Below are positions 8,430 through 17,751 of a stretch of DNA of 64,000 nucleotides, piece by piece. Numbering within the stretch: position 1 is the first letter of the stretch; every line of letters starts with the position of its first letter. The position numbers were made by a program, and so were the translations under genes. The stretch lies in NCBI RefSeq assembly GCF_016864375.1, contig NZ_CP069354.1:1302001-1366000 (forward strand), given 5' to 3'. The DNA comes from Microvirga sp. VF16 (GTDB lineage: Bacteria; Pseudomonadota; Alphaproteobacteria; Rhizobiales; Beijerinckiaceae). Below the pieces are notes generated by a model. It was not told where the DNA came from. It did no database searches and was given only the letters and a program-made list of their open reading frames with translations.

Positions 8430-9164
8430 TTATCGTGTTTTCTTGCGTCGCCTCGAGAGCATGTTCAGCGCCTCGATCAAAGCCGAGAATGTCATCGCGG
8501 CGTAGATGTAGCCCTTCGGCACATGGGCTCCGAAACCTTCCGCGATCAGAACCATGCCGATCATGAGCAGGAAGCCCAGAGCCAGCATGATCACCGTCGG
8601 ATTGGCCTGGATGAAGCGGGCGAGGGGATCCGCGGCCAGAAGCATGACGGTCACGGCGGCCACGACAGCCACGACCATGATCGGTATATGATCCGTCATG
8701 CCGACGGCCGTGATGATGCTGTCGATAGAAAAGACCAGGTCTAAGAGCAGGATCTGCACGATCGCTGAGGCAAAGCTCATCTGAGCCTTTCCGCTTTCAA
8801 AGAGGTCAGGTCCATGATCGGGATCGACATTGTGGTGGATCTCCTTGGTCGCTTTCCAGACCAGGAACAGACCACCTGCAACCAGAATCAGGTCACGCCA
8901 GGAGAAACCATGGCCGAAAGCGGTAAAGATGGGCTCCGTGAGCTGGACGATGATCGCAATGGTTCCAAGCAGACCCAAGCGAAGGATAAGGGCAAGACCG
9001 ATACCGATGCGCCGGGCCTTCGTTTGCTGATGGGCGGGCAGCTTGTTGGTCAGGATCGAGATGAAGATCAGGTTATCGATCCCGAGCACGACTTCCATCA
9101 CGACAAGCGTGGCCAGGGCAGCCCAAGCTGTCGGATCCGCTGTCAATGCCAATATGTAGTCCAT
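8430..9164 (-). CDS. TerC-family integral membrane protein
   Basis: 244 residues, about seven membrane helices. Family motifs are clear: the first helix with [18 protein letters not shown] and a second acidic motif [21 protein letters not shown]. The conserved acidic residues in these helices are thought to carry Mn2+ or related cations in Alx/MeeF/YkoY-type members. No CBS or transporter-associated domain follows, so this is the short form. It ends with a clear terminator. The upstream 100 bases do not show a yybP-ykoY manganese riboswitch that I can recognise. Confidence 0.9.
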   Translation of the reverse strand: MDYILALTADPTAWAALATLVVMEVVLGIDNLIFISILTNKLPAHQQTKARRIGIGLALILRLGLLGTIAIIVQLTEPIFTAFGHGFSWRDLILVAGGLFLVWKATKEIHHNVDPDHGPDLFESGKAQMSFASAIVQILLLDLVFSIDSIITAVGMTDHIPIMVVAVVAAVTVMLLAADPLARFIQANPTVIMLALGFLLMIGMVLIAEGFGAHVPKGYIYAAMTFSALIEALNMLSRRRKKTR

Positions 9165-9470
9165 GAAGCTCTTCCTATGATGTCATGACCTTATTTTGGT
9201 TATTGCCGAGCTTGCGCAAGGGGTTGGACCGGATCCCGTCGTTGCTTGCTGCTTTCACAATTGGCTGATCTCGATGTCCGAGCCGTTGAAGCGGAAGCGG
9301 CTGCACCCACATCTTCCAACAATGAGCATTGAAGCCGCGTCACCGTCGACTATGCAAAATTGACTTTGGTTCCAGTGCTTTAGTTCCTTTGTTGGCCATG
9401 CGGCGCCGGCGCAATGGAACCGCCCATGGCAGGAGGAGCGTTCCCTCATGGAATGATCTGGAGGCATGTC
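9165..9470. other. Intergenic stretch, nothing recognised
   Basis: Divergent gap between the TerC gene and a secreted-protein gene. It must hold both promoters. No repeat, RNA or convincing ORF seen. Confidence 0.5.
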
Positions 9471-10076
9471 ATGGCAGGATTTTCAGGACGTTGGCTGGTG
9501 ACTGCCTCGCTTGTGGGAGTTTTGGGAAGTCCCTTGGCGGCTCTTGCCCAAGCGGGACGCCCTTGGGTTGACCCTCCGCCCGAGTCCGACACCAAGACCC
9601 AGGCGCCAGTGTCGGTGCCGTCCGCCCTTCCCGCGACGCCGCCCGCTCAAGCTGCTGGTCCCAATTCGGCTCCTTCCCCCGTCTCATATCCGACAGAGGC
9701 CAAGGCTACTGACTCTCAGCCGGCTGACGAGACTGCATCGCAGAAAACAGCAACCGACGATCAAACGAAGCAGAAACCAGTTGTTGAACGCAAGACGCGC
9801 GCTTCTTCTCAGCAGACTAGCTCGTCTGGACGCCAGAGGAGGGAAGGGCAAGTCGTGCGCCGGCGCGCAACCGGCACGCAGGTGTCGCAGGCACAGCCTC
9901 GTAGCGCCATTGAACGGCGTGCGCGGGTTATGCGTTACGGGTCGGTTCAGGAAGGGCTGGACGCGGGTCTTCAGGTGATGCGACTGCGAACCATTCAACT
10001 GCCTGACGGTCGTCGGATCGATGTCCTGACTCGTCCCGATCAGGATATCGCATCCGGATTGCCGGACGGCTACTAA
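9471..10076 (+). CDS. Secreted hypothetical protein, low complexity
   Basis: 201 residues from the ATG at 9471, which has a good Shine-Dalgarno (GGAGG) 7-11 bases ahead. Residues 1-27 form a signal peptide ending near LAQA. Residues 30-140 are rich in Pro, Ala, Thr, Gln and Ser and are likely disordered; the segment RRRATGTQ is basic. A short folded-looking tail (YGSVQEGLDAGLQVMRLRTI then LPDGRRIDVLTRPD) is the only conserved-looking part. Function unknown; probably periplasmic. Confidence 0.7.
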   Translation: MAGFSGRWLVTASLVGVLGSPLAALAQAGRPWVDPPPESDTKTQAPVSVPSALPATPPAQAAGPNSAPSPVSYPTEAKATDSQPADETASQKTATDDQTKQKPVVERKTRASSQQTSSSGRQRREGQVVRRRATGTQVSQAQPRSAIERRARVMRYGSVQEGLDAGLQVMRLRTIQLPDGRRIDVLTRPDQDIASGLPDGY

Positions 10077-10090
10077 GCGGCTGAGATCAG

Positions 10091-10708
10091 CTAACTTGTT
10101 TGGCCTGCTGGTGCGGGAGCTTGAACGACGTCCTGTCGGTATTGTACCGCGATCTCTTCTGCGCGACGGCGGATGTCGAGCCAAAGACAACGCGCTCGTT
10201 GCGCATCTGCGAGGGCGCGGTGTGCCGCAGGCCCACGTTCCTCATAGCCGCGTTGGGCCTGCACAAGAATGTCCCGCATGAGTGTGCGATGAAGATCGGC
10301 TGGAATGTGAGCGTCCCGCAATATGTCGCGCATGATCCTTCTATGGGCCATTTCAGTATCCTCAAGACGTAGCGCGTGGCGCGGCAATCCTGCTGTGCGC
10401 AGGAGCTTGCTCAGCCACTTTCCATCCCATGATGGCGCCGTCGCATAGAGGGTACGTCCTGTCAGGACCGATACCATGCGTTGAGCGACATCTTCGAGCG
10501 ATGTTCCCTTGGCTCTCAACTGCTCTCTGGAAATGCCGTGAATTCTTCCCGCTTTGACATCCCAATCGGTCCAGGATGCAGCGGGCCTGATGAGATAGCT
10601 CTCCTCCTCGCCACTCGCGAAAACCCAGGCAACCTCGATTGGGTAGCCCTGTTTGCCGAGAGAGGAGGCCTCGAAATCAAGGAACACGATATTCGACAGA
10701 TCAGGCAT
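10091..10708 (-). CDS. DEDDh-type 3'-5' exonuclease domain protein
   Basis: 205 residues. The exonuclease signatures are visible in order: FLDFEASSLG (first D and E), HGIS with the region around residue 60, ATAPSWDGKWL (third acidic residue), and AAHRALADAQ with the H and final D of the DEDDh set. This is the RNase T/DnaQ proofreading fold without polymerase. In alphaproteobacteria such single-domain enzymes are annotated as 3'-5' exonucleases with undefined RNA or DNA substrate. Convergent with the secreted protein gene, 14 bases apart. Confidence 0.85.
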   Translation of the reverse strand: MPDLSNIVFLDFEASSLGKQGYPIEVAWVFASGEEESYLIRPAASWTDWDVKAGRIHGISREQLRAKGTSLEDVAQRMVSVLTGRTLYATAPSWDGKWLSKLLRTAGLPRHALRLEDTEMAHRRIMRDILRDAHIPADLHRTLMRDILVQAQRGYEERGPAAHRALADAQRARCLWLDIRRRAEEIAVQYRQDVVQAPAPAGQTS

Positions 10709-11026
10709 CGTGAATCAACTCACACGTGTCTGCATTCGTTCGACTGGTTTAAATCATTATCTTGACCTGGAAATGCAGAAGGAGTGTGTCGTTCCCTTGC
10801 GCTGTCCAGAATGCAGGCGATCAGCCGGAAATGCATCGACACGGAACTGCCTGATCTGATTTTCGAAGAATCCCGCATCATCAATATCGCACAATCCTTA
10901 AGGGTCTGTGCGACGATTCTGACGGTTCAGGACTGACGTTGTCGTAGCAGTGGACTAGAGCATCGTTCGACGCGGAAAACTGGGTCCACTTTTCGCTGAC
11001 GCGGCCCTCTGGGTCCGCACGATGCG
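10709..11026. other. Intergenic stretch containing a dispersed repeat
   Basis: Holds the exonuclease promoter and most of the repeat copy at 10957-11030. No convincing gene. Confidence 0.5.
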
Positions 11027-11030
11027 CTAG
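10957..11030. repeat. Dispersed palindromic repeat, short copy
   Basis: Begins AGAGCATCG and ends CGCACGATGCGCTAG, as in the copies at 3878-4036 and 30683-30779. Its right end supplies the stop codon (TAG on the minus strand, 11027-11029) of the lytic transglycosylase. Confidence 0.75.
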
Positions 11031-11509
11031 CGCGCGCTGGACGATGTGAATGCGGCGGACGCGGATACTGAACCGGTCGCTATGGGGTCGCTGGTGCCTG
11101 TTCTGAGAGTGTGCAATAGGCCCTTGCGCTTGGCTTCGTAGTAATAGCCGCCGGCATAAAGTGCGACTGCGCGATCCGGATTGCCGCCTGCGACGTTGTA
11201 GGCGTTCGCCAGATAAGGGACTGCGTAAGTCAGATTGGTATTGGCATCGAGAAGTCCTGAGACCGTTCCTCTGTAGCCCATGCCGCGCGCTGTAGCATAG
11301 CGGATCTGCATGAGGCCGAAATTGCCCCGACTAGATGCCCGTGGATTGTAGCCGCTCTCGCGTTTAATGACGCGGTGTATCAATGTTTCAGGAATGCCAT
11401 GAGCCCTGGCGTGTTGTGCAACAAGTGCATCAATTTGGGCTCGTTCGGATGCCAGTGTAGGCAAGGTGCACGCGATCGCCGCACACGCGAGAACAAGACG
11501 AGAAATCAT
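11027..11509 (-). CDS. Lytic transglycosylase (SLT domain)
   Basis: 160 residues from the ATG at 11509, preceded by AGGGGA. Residues 1-22 are a signal peptide ending TLAS. The SLT fold follows: VIKRESGYNPRASSRGNFGLMQI contains the catalytic Glu in the ES motif and the GLMQI signature, then YAVPYLANAYNVAGGNPDRAVALYAGGY. It would cut peptidoglycan glycan strands in the periplasm, forming 1,6-anhydro ends. The last residues are Ala/Ser-rich and end inside a dispersed repeat. The polysaccharide cluster starts 700 bases away on the opposite strand; enzymes of this type can help envelope complexes assemble, but nothing proves a link. Confidence 0.9.
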   Translation of the reverse strand: MISRLVLACAAIACTLPTLASERAQIDALVAQHARAHGIPETLIHRVIKRESGYNPRASSRGNFGLMQIRYATARGMGYRGTVSGLLDANTNLTYAVPYLANAYNVAGGNPDRAVALYAGGYYYEAKRKGLLHTLRTGTSDPIATGSVSASAAFTSSSAR

Positions 11510-12215
11510 GAAGGTCCCCTTGTTGAGGAAATTTCTCGTCATCAATCGTGGCAATTGGACGTCAGCTTGGCTGTAAGGACCTGTCGAGCAGCCACCAATG
11601 CGATGCATCTCGCCAAGATGCCAATCATGGCAATAGCGCCTTAAGCGTAAGCTGTTTGGCAGATGCCTTGCAGACACCACCCTTCAGAGATGCAATTGCT
11701 GCTCTCCCAAAGAGGTAGTGATACGGCGGTATGGCAGTGCGTGCAGATTATCGATTTTTATTGCTTTGCAAGAAATTGCTGAGGTTCAGAAGGTCAATGT
11801 AGCTGACTTATCCGGTTCAGTCTTTGGCATGAAAGCAGGGGGCGGACTGGTGAATAATTGTCGTGCCCAACGAACTGCGTCAAATATTTCACGCAAGCGA
11901 GCAGAGATCAGCAGATACTCATGTGCGAACGGCGACAACTTGATCAAAATACCAGATTCCAACCCGAGTCTTACGCCGCATCAGAAGTAAGAATAGCTCC
12001 GAGCGCAGGGATCATTAAGCAAGGGGTATTCCACGCTCTTATGAGTTAAAGCTCGCTTTTGAAAGTAGTAATGCTTTGTTTAGTCCCTAGGGGGTATCTC
12101 GCAAGCCGAAATAGTGGAACGACTTTAGGTGAAGCAGTAGTATTTAATTGGGCTGTATCCGGCGCTTTTCAGAATTCGCGCCTCGCTTCCACTGTTATTC
12201 AGCAGGAACAGCCTA
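11510..12215. other. Long upstream region of the exopolysaccharide gene run
   Basis: About 700 bases without a convincing gene between the transglycosylase and algD, which diverge. It must carry the promoter(s) of the run. GTATCT occurs at 12094-12099, the same core as in the inverted repeats before the two LuxR-type regulators. AGGAACA at 12203-12209 region serves as the algD ribosome binding site. Base composition is lower in GC than the genes. Confidence 0.5.
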
Positions 12216-13526
12216 ATGCAAATTAGTGTTTTTGGAATTGGCTATGTCGGCGCCGTTTCCGCGGCATGCTTAGCCAATGATGGCCATAACGTCATTGCAG
12301 TTGATCCAAATCCTCAGAAAGTCGGCCCTCTCAATGAAGGCATTAGCCCGATCGTCGAACCTGGATTGGGAGACCTGATCCAAGGGGGTATCCGCAGCAA
12401 GCGCCTGATGGCGACAAGCGATGTGCGCGAGGCTATTCAAGGGACGGATCTATCTTTCGTATGCGTCGGAACGCCATCGCGCTCGAACGGCTCTCTCGAT
12501 ACGGCCTATGTGAGCGCTGCCGCCGAGCAGATCGGCGCGGCCATTCGAGAGAAGAACGCTTTTCACTCCGTCGTCATGCGGTCGACCATTCTGCCAGGCA
12601 CGATGGAGAGCATTGTTCTGCCGGCAATCGAGCGTGCTTCAGGGCGTCAGGCCGGCGTGGGCTTCGGCATTGCCTATTACCCAGAGTTCCTGCGGGAAAG
12701 TACTGCCATCGCCGATTACTATGATCCAGGCGCGATCATCTTCGGGCGTCATGATCAGCCGACGGTCGAACGTCTGCTCGAGCTACATAAGATCTTCAAA
12801 GTCGAACCGAGGATCGTCTCTATTCGTACGGCGGAAGCCGTCAAGTACACGAACAACGCATGGCATGCTCTCAAGATCAGCTTTGCGAACGAGATCGGCA
12901 ACATCTGTAAGGAAGCTGGAATTGACGGGCATGCCGTTATGGAGGTTCTGTGCGCAGACACGCGGCTGAATATCTCCAAGGCTTACCTGAAGCCGGGATT
13001 TGCATTCGGCGGATCATGCCTTCCCAAGGACCTGAGGGCTTTGCGCTTCGCAGCGCGCAAGCTGGACGTGCCCACACCCATTCTCGACGCCACGATGGAG
13101 GCGAACGAAGAGCAACTGCGGCGTGCATACTCAATGGTCGCAGCCACCGGAAAGCGTCGGATCGGCATCATTGGCCTGAGCTTCAAGCCTGAAACCGATG
13201 ACTTGCGGGAAAGTCCATTGGTCGAGCTTGCAGAGCGTCTTTACGGGCGCGGCTACGACATTCGCATCTACGATCCGAACATCCAGGTCTCGAAGCTAAC
13301 CGGAGCCAACCTCCAGTTCATCAAAGCGCATCTTCCTCACCTTACCTCCCTTCTGACTGCCGATATCAACGAAGTCATCGATCACGCGGAAGCCTTCGTT
13401 CTCGGCAATCGTGATGAAGCCAAGCGGCTCATGGCAGCCTTGAATGACGATAGGCCGCTCATCGATCTCGTGCGCATCGACCAGACAAGGTGTTCCGGTG
13501 ACCTTTATCAAGGAATCTGCTGGTAG
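12216..13526 (+). CDS. algD: GDP-mannose 6-dehydrogenase (AlgD)
   Basis: 436 residues, exactly the length of Pseudomonas AlgD. It oxidises GDP-mannose to GDP-mannuronate with two NAD+, the committed step of alginate-type polymer synthesis. Seen: N-terminal Rossmann motif FGIGYVGAVSAACLA; substrate segments VCVGTPSRSNGSLD and YYPEFLRESTA; the catalytic Cys in GFAFGGSCLPKDLRAL; second Rossmann domain with LSFKPETDDLRESPLVEL; and a C-terminus ending QGICW, closely matching the EGICW end of AlgD as I remember it. These features separate it from UDP-glucose dehydrogenases. First gene of a nine-gene run; the next gene overlaps its end. Confidence 0.93.
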   Translation: MQISVFGIGYVGAVSAACLANDGHNVIAVDPNPQKVGPLNEGISPIVEPGLGDLIQGGIRSKRLMATSDVREAIQGTDLSFVCVGTPSRSNGSLDTAYVSAAAEQIGAAIREKNAFHSVVMRSTILPGTMESIVLPAIERASGRQAGVGFGIAYYPEFLRESTAIADYYDPGAIIFGRHDQPTVERLLELHKIFKVEPRIVSIRTAEAVKYTNNAWHALKISFANEIGNICKEAGIDGHAVMEVLCADTRLNISKAYLKPGFAFGGSCLPKDLRALRFAARKLDVPTPILDATMEANEEQLRRAYSMVAATGKRRIGIIGLSFKPETDDLRESPLVELAERLYGRGYDIRIYDPNIQVSKLTGANLQFIKAHLPHLTSLLTADINEVIDHAEAFVLGNRDEAKRLMAALNDDRPLIDLVRIDQTRCSGDLYQGICW

Positions 13527-15039
13527 CGGCGGCGCCCGGCTGTCGGAGTCGGTGGGGGCACATGTGCTTTATGTGGTGGCCGTAGCAGCATTCGCTGCTG
13601 CGCTCCCATCCCAGGCCTATAGTGCCGTGAGCGCCGGGATGATCGGGACCATCGGGTTCCTGGCCATCTGGCGCTATGGATGGGGCTTCCTGCACTTCGT
13701 CCGTGCCCTCATCTTCCGTAAAGTGCGCTTCCCGCGAATGCGGGAGGCCGCAGACGCGGCGGTAGCCCAGGCGCCTCCTAATGCCTTTCTGCTGGTGACG
13801 ACATTTCGGATCGACAGCGCGGTCACGGCGCGTGTCTATCGCGCCGTCTTCGAGGCCGCGCTGGCGGCGCCCGGAAGAGCGACGGTCGTTGCTTCGGTGG
13901 TGGAGGCCGGCGATCAGCGGCTCATCAAAAGCTTGTTCCGGATAGTTTGCGGCGATACCGGCAACGTCGATCTTGTGATGGTGAGAATTGCAGGAACAGG
14001 AAAACGGGATGCTCTTGCCTACGGATTCAGAGCGATCGCCCGTCGTGCTCCTGCCGACGATGACGTCGTCGCCGTCATTGACGGAGACAGCATTGTCCCG
14101 TCCGATCTGGTGCGGAAATGTGCGGGGTTCTTCCAGCTCGATCCTCAAGTCGGAGCCCTGACGACGGATGAACTGAGCGAGGTCCGTGGCCGCCGCATCT
14201 TTCAGGAATGGTATTCTCTCCGCTTCGCTCAGCGCCATACTCTGATGTCATCGGTCGGATTGTCGGAACGCGTTCTGACCTTGACAGGCCGCATGGCAAT
14301 GTTTCGCGCGAGCATCATCTGTAACCCCGAATTCATACGCCAGGTCGAGCTCGACTATATCGATCACTGGCGCCTTGGCCGGTTCAAGTTCCTAACGGGC
14401 GATGACAAGTCAAGCTGGTTCTGGCTACTTCGGAATGGCTATAAGATGCTCTATGTGCCCGATGTCGTCGTTTTGACCGTCGAGGATCCTCCATCCGAGA
14501 GCTTCATCTCTGCGGCCGCGATGCTGATGGTGCGCTGGTTCGGCAACATGCTGCGCACAAACTCGCGGGCTCTCGCGCTCGGTCCAAGGAAAATCGGGCT
14601 GTTTACGTGGTGGGCGATTCTTGATCAGCGGATGTCGATGTGGACGTCTCTTGTCGGATTTGTGATCGCTCTGCTCGCCGGAATCTTCATCAGCGGCTAT
14701 GCGCTCCTCCTCTATGCTCTGTGGATTCTGGCATCGCGGTATGTGCTCACCCTGTCTCTTTTGGCATCGCGGCCAAGGGTATCCGTATTCTATCCCTTCC
14801 TTCTCTACTTCAACCAGATTTTCGGCTCCCTGGTCAAAGTCCATGTCACGTTCCGGCTGGATCGGCAGAAATGGACACGACAGAAGACAGCCTCGGCGAA
14901 GGTGGCGAAGCGCCCCCTCATCGCGAGCAATTTCATGTCGGCATGCATGCATAGCCTTGCACTGGTTGCATTTGTGACGGTTCTTGCTTGGAGCATAGAC
15001 GTGCTTCCGACCCCGAAGCCGATGCTCTTTATCCCCTAA
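13498..15039 (+). CDS. alg8: Alginate-type polymerase, family 2 glycosyltransferase (Alg8)
   Basis: About 513 residues. Inner-membrane processive glycosyltransferase expected to polymerise GDP-mannuronate and pass the chain to the periplasm. Seen: two N-terminal membrane segments, then the catalytic domain with VRIAGTGKRDALAYGFRAI, the donor-binding VIDGDS, TLTGRMAMFRAS, and HWRLGRFKFLTGDDKSSWF, all highly typical of Alg8; C-terminal membrane helices follow, with RLDRQKWTRQ. I use GTG 13498 (29-base overlap with algD); an ATG at 13444 in the same frame would overlap algD by 83 bases, so the start is uncertain. Activity should depend on Alg44 and c-di-GMP. Confidence 0.92.
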   Translation: MTFIKESAGSGGARLSESVGAHVLYVVAVAAFAAALPSQAYSAVSAGMIGTIGFLAIWRYGWGFLHFVRALIFRKVRFPRMREAADAAVAQAPPNAFLLVTTFRIDSAVTARVYRAVFEAALAAPGRATVVASVVEAGDQRLIKSLFRIVCGDTGNVDLVMVRIAGTGKRDALAYGFRAIARRAPADDDVVAVIDGDSIVPSDLVRKCAGFFQLDPQVGALTTDELSEVRGRRIFQEWYSLRFAQRHTLMSSVGLSERVLTLTGRMAMFRASIICNPEFIRQVELDYIDHWRLGRFKFLTGDDKSSWFWLLRNGYKMLYVPDVVVLTVEDPPSESFISAAAMLMVRWFGNMLRTNSRALALGPRKIGLFTWWAILDQRMSMWTSLVGFVIALLAGIFISGYALLLYALWILASRYVLTLSLLASRPRVSVFYPFLLYFNQIFGSLVKVHVTFRLDRQKWTRQKTASAKVAKRPLIASNFMSACMHSLALVAFVTVLAWSIDVLPTPKPMLFIP

Positions 15040-15070
15040 AGCGAACGGTATCGATTTGGAGCTTGAGGCA

Positions 15071-16279
15071 ATGACGAAGATCACGCACGAGGCTGAGGTT
15101 CAAAGACAGCATCCTCGATATCGGATCCCCATCCGATGCATCCACAATGGGACGCAGATTTCCGTTATCGACGTTTCTGTCGGAGGGATCGGCCTGAGGA
15201 CAGGATCGTTTGGCGTCAAGCCCGGTCGTGTGTTTGAGCTCACGCTCGTCTTTCCGTTCAGCGGCTATGAACTCTCCCTGCCGATAAACGCCGAGGTCCG
15301 CTATGTCGCCGAAGAGCATAGCAGAGCCGGCCTTCGATTCGTCGATGTCTCACCGCGGCAACACAATCTTCTCCGGTTCGTCCTCGACGCCTATCTTGCC
15401 GGCGAGATTGTCGATGCGGGTGATGTCCTGGATGTCGCCGCGCGACGCAATGAGGGGAAAACCCGTGATGTTCCCCAGCGTCCTCAACCTCAGGGATTCT
15501 TCGCCCAGCTGACCCATCATGGGCGCAGTGCCGCAGGCTATGTCGGCGTCGGCGTCGCGACGATACTTCTCATCGGCTTCATCGGCATGGGGATCTTCGA
15601 GCGGATGTATATCATTCCGGCTCAATCGGCCCAGATCACCGCTGATCTTGTCACCGTGCCTGCCCCTTCGAATGGTCAGGTCACATTCATTGCGGCTGGC
15701 AACGAAGTAAAGTCAGGAGAGCCGCTTTTGACGATCCAGGGGCCGCAGGGCACCAGCGTCGTCATCGACAGTCCCTGCAACTGCATCGTTCAGACTCGTT
15801 ATAGCCGGGCTGCCAACTTCGTCCGAGAGGGAGCACCGATCCTGGCACTTCGCGAGAAGACGAGCACTCCTTACGTCACCGCCAGCATTCCTCATGATCA
15901 GCTTTTGCGCTTCTACCGTGGAGCCAGCGCCGTGATCGAATATGCCGATGGCACACGCGTGCGGGAGAGCCAGATCGAGCGCTTACCCTCCCTCGCCAGC
16001 GACGCCGCCTCGACCGGCCCTTTCATCGTGAAGCTCGCGCCGGGCCGCGAACTCGAAATGTCCTCCATCGGGCAACCGGTATCGGTTGTCTTCAATACCT
16101 TCTCCGGATCTTCAGTTGCCGCTACAGCCAGCAAACTTCAAGCGGCAATGATGTGGGCCGGGGAAAAGATCAGTGCCGTCTTCGGACAAGATAACGAAGT
16201 GGCAGCGGCAGCAAAAAAGGCCAGAGAGCCGGATGTCGACAGTGGGAGGCGCCTTGCCGGACTTAGACCCCAGGAATGA
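15071..16279 (+). CDS. alg44: PilZ-domain c-di-GMP receptor for polymerisation (Alg44)
   Basis: 402 residues. N-terminal cytoplasmic PilZ domain: QRQHPRYRIPIR gives the RxxxR motif and DVSVGGIG the (D/N)xSxxG motif, both needed to bind c-di-GMP. A single membrane helix lies near residues 155-180, followed by a periplasmic membrane-fusion-type domain (VTVPAPSNGQVTFI; VVIDSPCNCIVQT, with the SPC-C segment also found in Pseudomonas Alg44). It should activate Alg8 when c-di-GMP is bound. The ATG at 15071 has GGAG/GAGG upstream; a TTG at 15056 is in frame but less likely. The C-terminal 60 residues (after about 345) are extra and Ala/Lys-rich. Confidence 0.92.
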   Translation: MTKITHEAEVQRQHPRYRIPIRCIHNGTQISVIDVSVGGIGLRTGSFGVKPGRVFELTLVFPFSGYELSLPINAEVRYVAEEHSRAGLRFVDVSPRQHNLLRFVLDAYLAGEIVDAGDVLDVAARRNEGKTRDVPQRPQPQGFFAQLTHHGRSAAGYVGVGVATILLIGFIGMGIFERMYIIPAQSAQITADLVTVPAPSNGQVTFIAAGNEVKSGEPLLTIQGPQGTSVVIDSPCNCIVQTRYSRAANFVREGAPILALREKTSTPYVTASIPHDQLLRFYRGASAVIEYADGTRVRESQIERLPSLASDAASTGPFIVKLAPGRELEMSSIGQPVSVVFNTFSGSSVAATASKLQAAMMWAGEKISAVFGQDNEVAAAAKKAREPDVDSGRRLAGLRPQE

Positions 16280-16332
16280 TCCGCTCCGGATCACGTTTCG
16301 AAGGTCATACTTGAAGATCTTGGAGATTAGAA

Positions 16333-17751
16333 ATGGACAACATCATCCCGGTTCTGATGTGCGGTGGCTCCGGCACCCGACTTTGGCCGGTTTCACGTTC
16401 CAGCGAGCCAAAGCAGTTTCATGCCCTTTCCGGCGAGGTCAGCCTGTTCCAGCAGACTGTTCAGCGGTTCCGCACCGAGCAGTATGCAGAGCCGATCATC
16501 GTCGTGAATACGAATCATCGTGATCTCGCCTTGCGGGAAATCAGGCAGTTGAGCACGGGGGCCGCACGGTTGCTGGTTGAGCCATGCGTTCGCAGCACGG
16601 GACCGGCAATTGCAGCCGCAGCGGCTTTGATCGCGGAGGAGGATCCGGATCGGCTGATGCTTGTCGCTCCAAGCGATCACATCATGGAGAAAGCCGACAT
16701 TTTCTCTCAGGCCGTTGCGCAGGCCGCACAAGCCGCGCGTCAGGGACGGATCGTACTCTTCGGCATCCGTCCTACGCATCCGGAAACGGGGTTCGGCTAT
16801 ATCAAGCTCGACGAAGCTTTCGACCAAGCGAGCTTCAAGGTTGCAGGCTTTGTCGAGAAGCCGGGACGCGCTGTCGCCGAGGCGCTGGTCGCCGGGGAGC
16901 GGCACCTCTGGAACAGCGGGATCTTCATGTTCACCGCTCGCACGATCCTTGAGGAACTCGATCGACATGCGCCTGAAGTTCTGGCTTGTGCCCGTCGCGC
17001 TCTCGCGACGGCTCAACGGGGCAATGATACCATTCGCCTCGCGGCAGAGTTCGATACGGCGCCCGTCATCTCAATCGACTACGCCGTCATGGAGCGCAGC
17101 GATCGACTCGTCTGCATTCCCGTCGCGCCCGAGTGGAGGGATCTTGGCTCGTGGTCCGCGCTCTGGGATATTGGTTCTAAGGACGGGAATGGGAATGTGT
17201 CCCGTGGTGATACGCTGCTCCAGGATGTGCGCGACAGCTATGTTCACGGAAATTCCCGCCTTGTAGCAGTCATGGGCGTCGAGAAGATTGTCGTGATCGA
17301 CACCGCTGATGCCGTTCTCGTCGGTTCGTTGGATCAGGCTCAGAACGTCGGCCGCCTGGCGGCTGAGCTTGCCGCTTCGAAGCGCTCGGAGGCGGCTCTT
17401 CACCGGAAAGTGCGCCGCCCCTGGGGATCCTATGAGTCCTTGCGTGTAGGTGAGACCTTCCAGGTCAAGCACATCGTCGTGGATGTGGCGGGACGTTTAT
17501 CGCTGCAATACCATCACCATCGCTCGGAGCATTGGACCGTCGTTTCGGGAACCGCACGGGTTACCGTCGGCGAGAGGGTCTTCGTCATGACGGCAAACGA
17601 GTCAGTCTATATCCCGAAGGGAGATGTCCATAGGCTCGAGAACATCGGCGATGAGGAGTTACACCTGATCGAGGTTCAGTGCGGCACGTATCTCGGCGAG
17701 GACGACATCGTGCGTCTGGAGGATCAGTATGACCGTATCGTCACGAGCTGA
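16333..17751 (+). CDS. algA: Bifunctional mannose-6-phosphate isomerase / mannose-1-phosphate guanylyltransferase (AlgA)
   Basis: 472 residues, normal for the bifunctional type II enzyme. Cytoplasmic; makes mannose-6-P from fructose-6-P and, after a phosphomannomutase not encoded here, GDP-mannose from mannose-1-P. Seen: pyrophosphorylase signature MCGGSGTRLWPVSRSSEPKQF, FGYIKL and FVEKPGRA, LWNSGIFMF; the C-terminal cupin isomerase half with VRRPWGSYESL, QYHHHRSEHWTVVSGTA and YIPKGDVHRLEN carrying the metal-binding His residues. ATG at 16333 follows GGAGATTAGAA. The next gene overlaps the end by 23 bases. It lies mid-operon, not last as in Pseudomonas. Confidence 0.95.
   Translation: MDNIIPVLMCGGSGTRLWPVSRSSEPKQFHALSGEVSLFQQTVQRFRTEQYAEPIIVVNTNHRDLALREIRQLSTGAARLLVEPCVRSTGPAIAAAAALIAEEDPDRLMLVAPSDHIMEKADIFSQAVAQAAQAARQGRIVLFGIRPTHPETGFGYIKLDEAFDQASFKVAGFVEKPGRAVAEALVAGERHLWNSGIFMFTARTILEELDRHAPEVLACARRALATAQRGNDTIRLAAEFDTAPVISIDYAVMERSDRLVCIPVAPEWRDLGSWSALWDIGSKDGNGNVSRGDTLLQDVRDSYVHGNSRLVAVMGVEKIVVIDTADAVLVGSLDQAQNVGRLAAELAASKRSEAALHRKVRRPWGSYESLRVGETFQVKHIVVDVAGRLSLQYHHHRSEHWTVVSGTARVTVGERVFVMTANESVYIPKGDVHRLENIGDEELHLIEVQCGTYLGEDDIVRLEDQYDRIVTS

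Noticed and set aside
9165..9260. yybP-ykoY manganese riboswitch before the TerC gene
   Set aside because: Looked for because TerC genes often have one; the conserved core is not recognisable in this stretch.
11718..11990. 90-residue open frame upstream of algD
   Set aside because: Weak start, composition unlike genes here, and it occupies the likely promoter region.
12115..12160. Possible GGAAC-type ECF (AlgU- or EcfG-like) promoter before algD
   Set aside because: GGAAC is present at about 12116 but no matching -10 (TCTGA or CGTT) at the right spacing.
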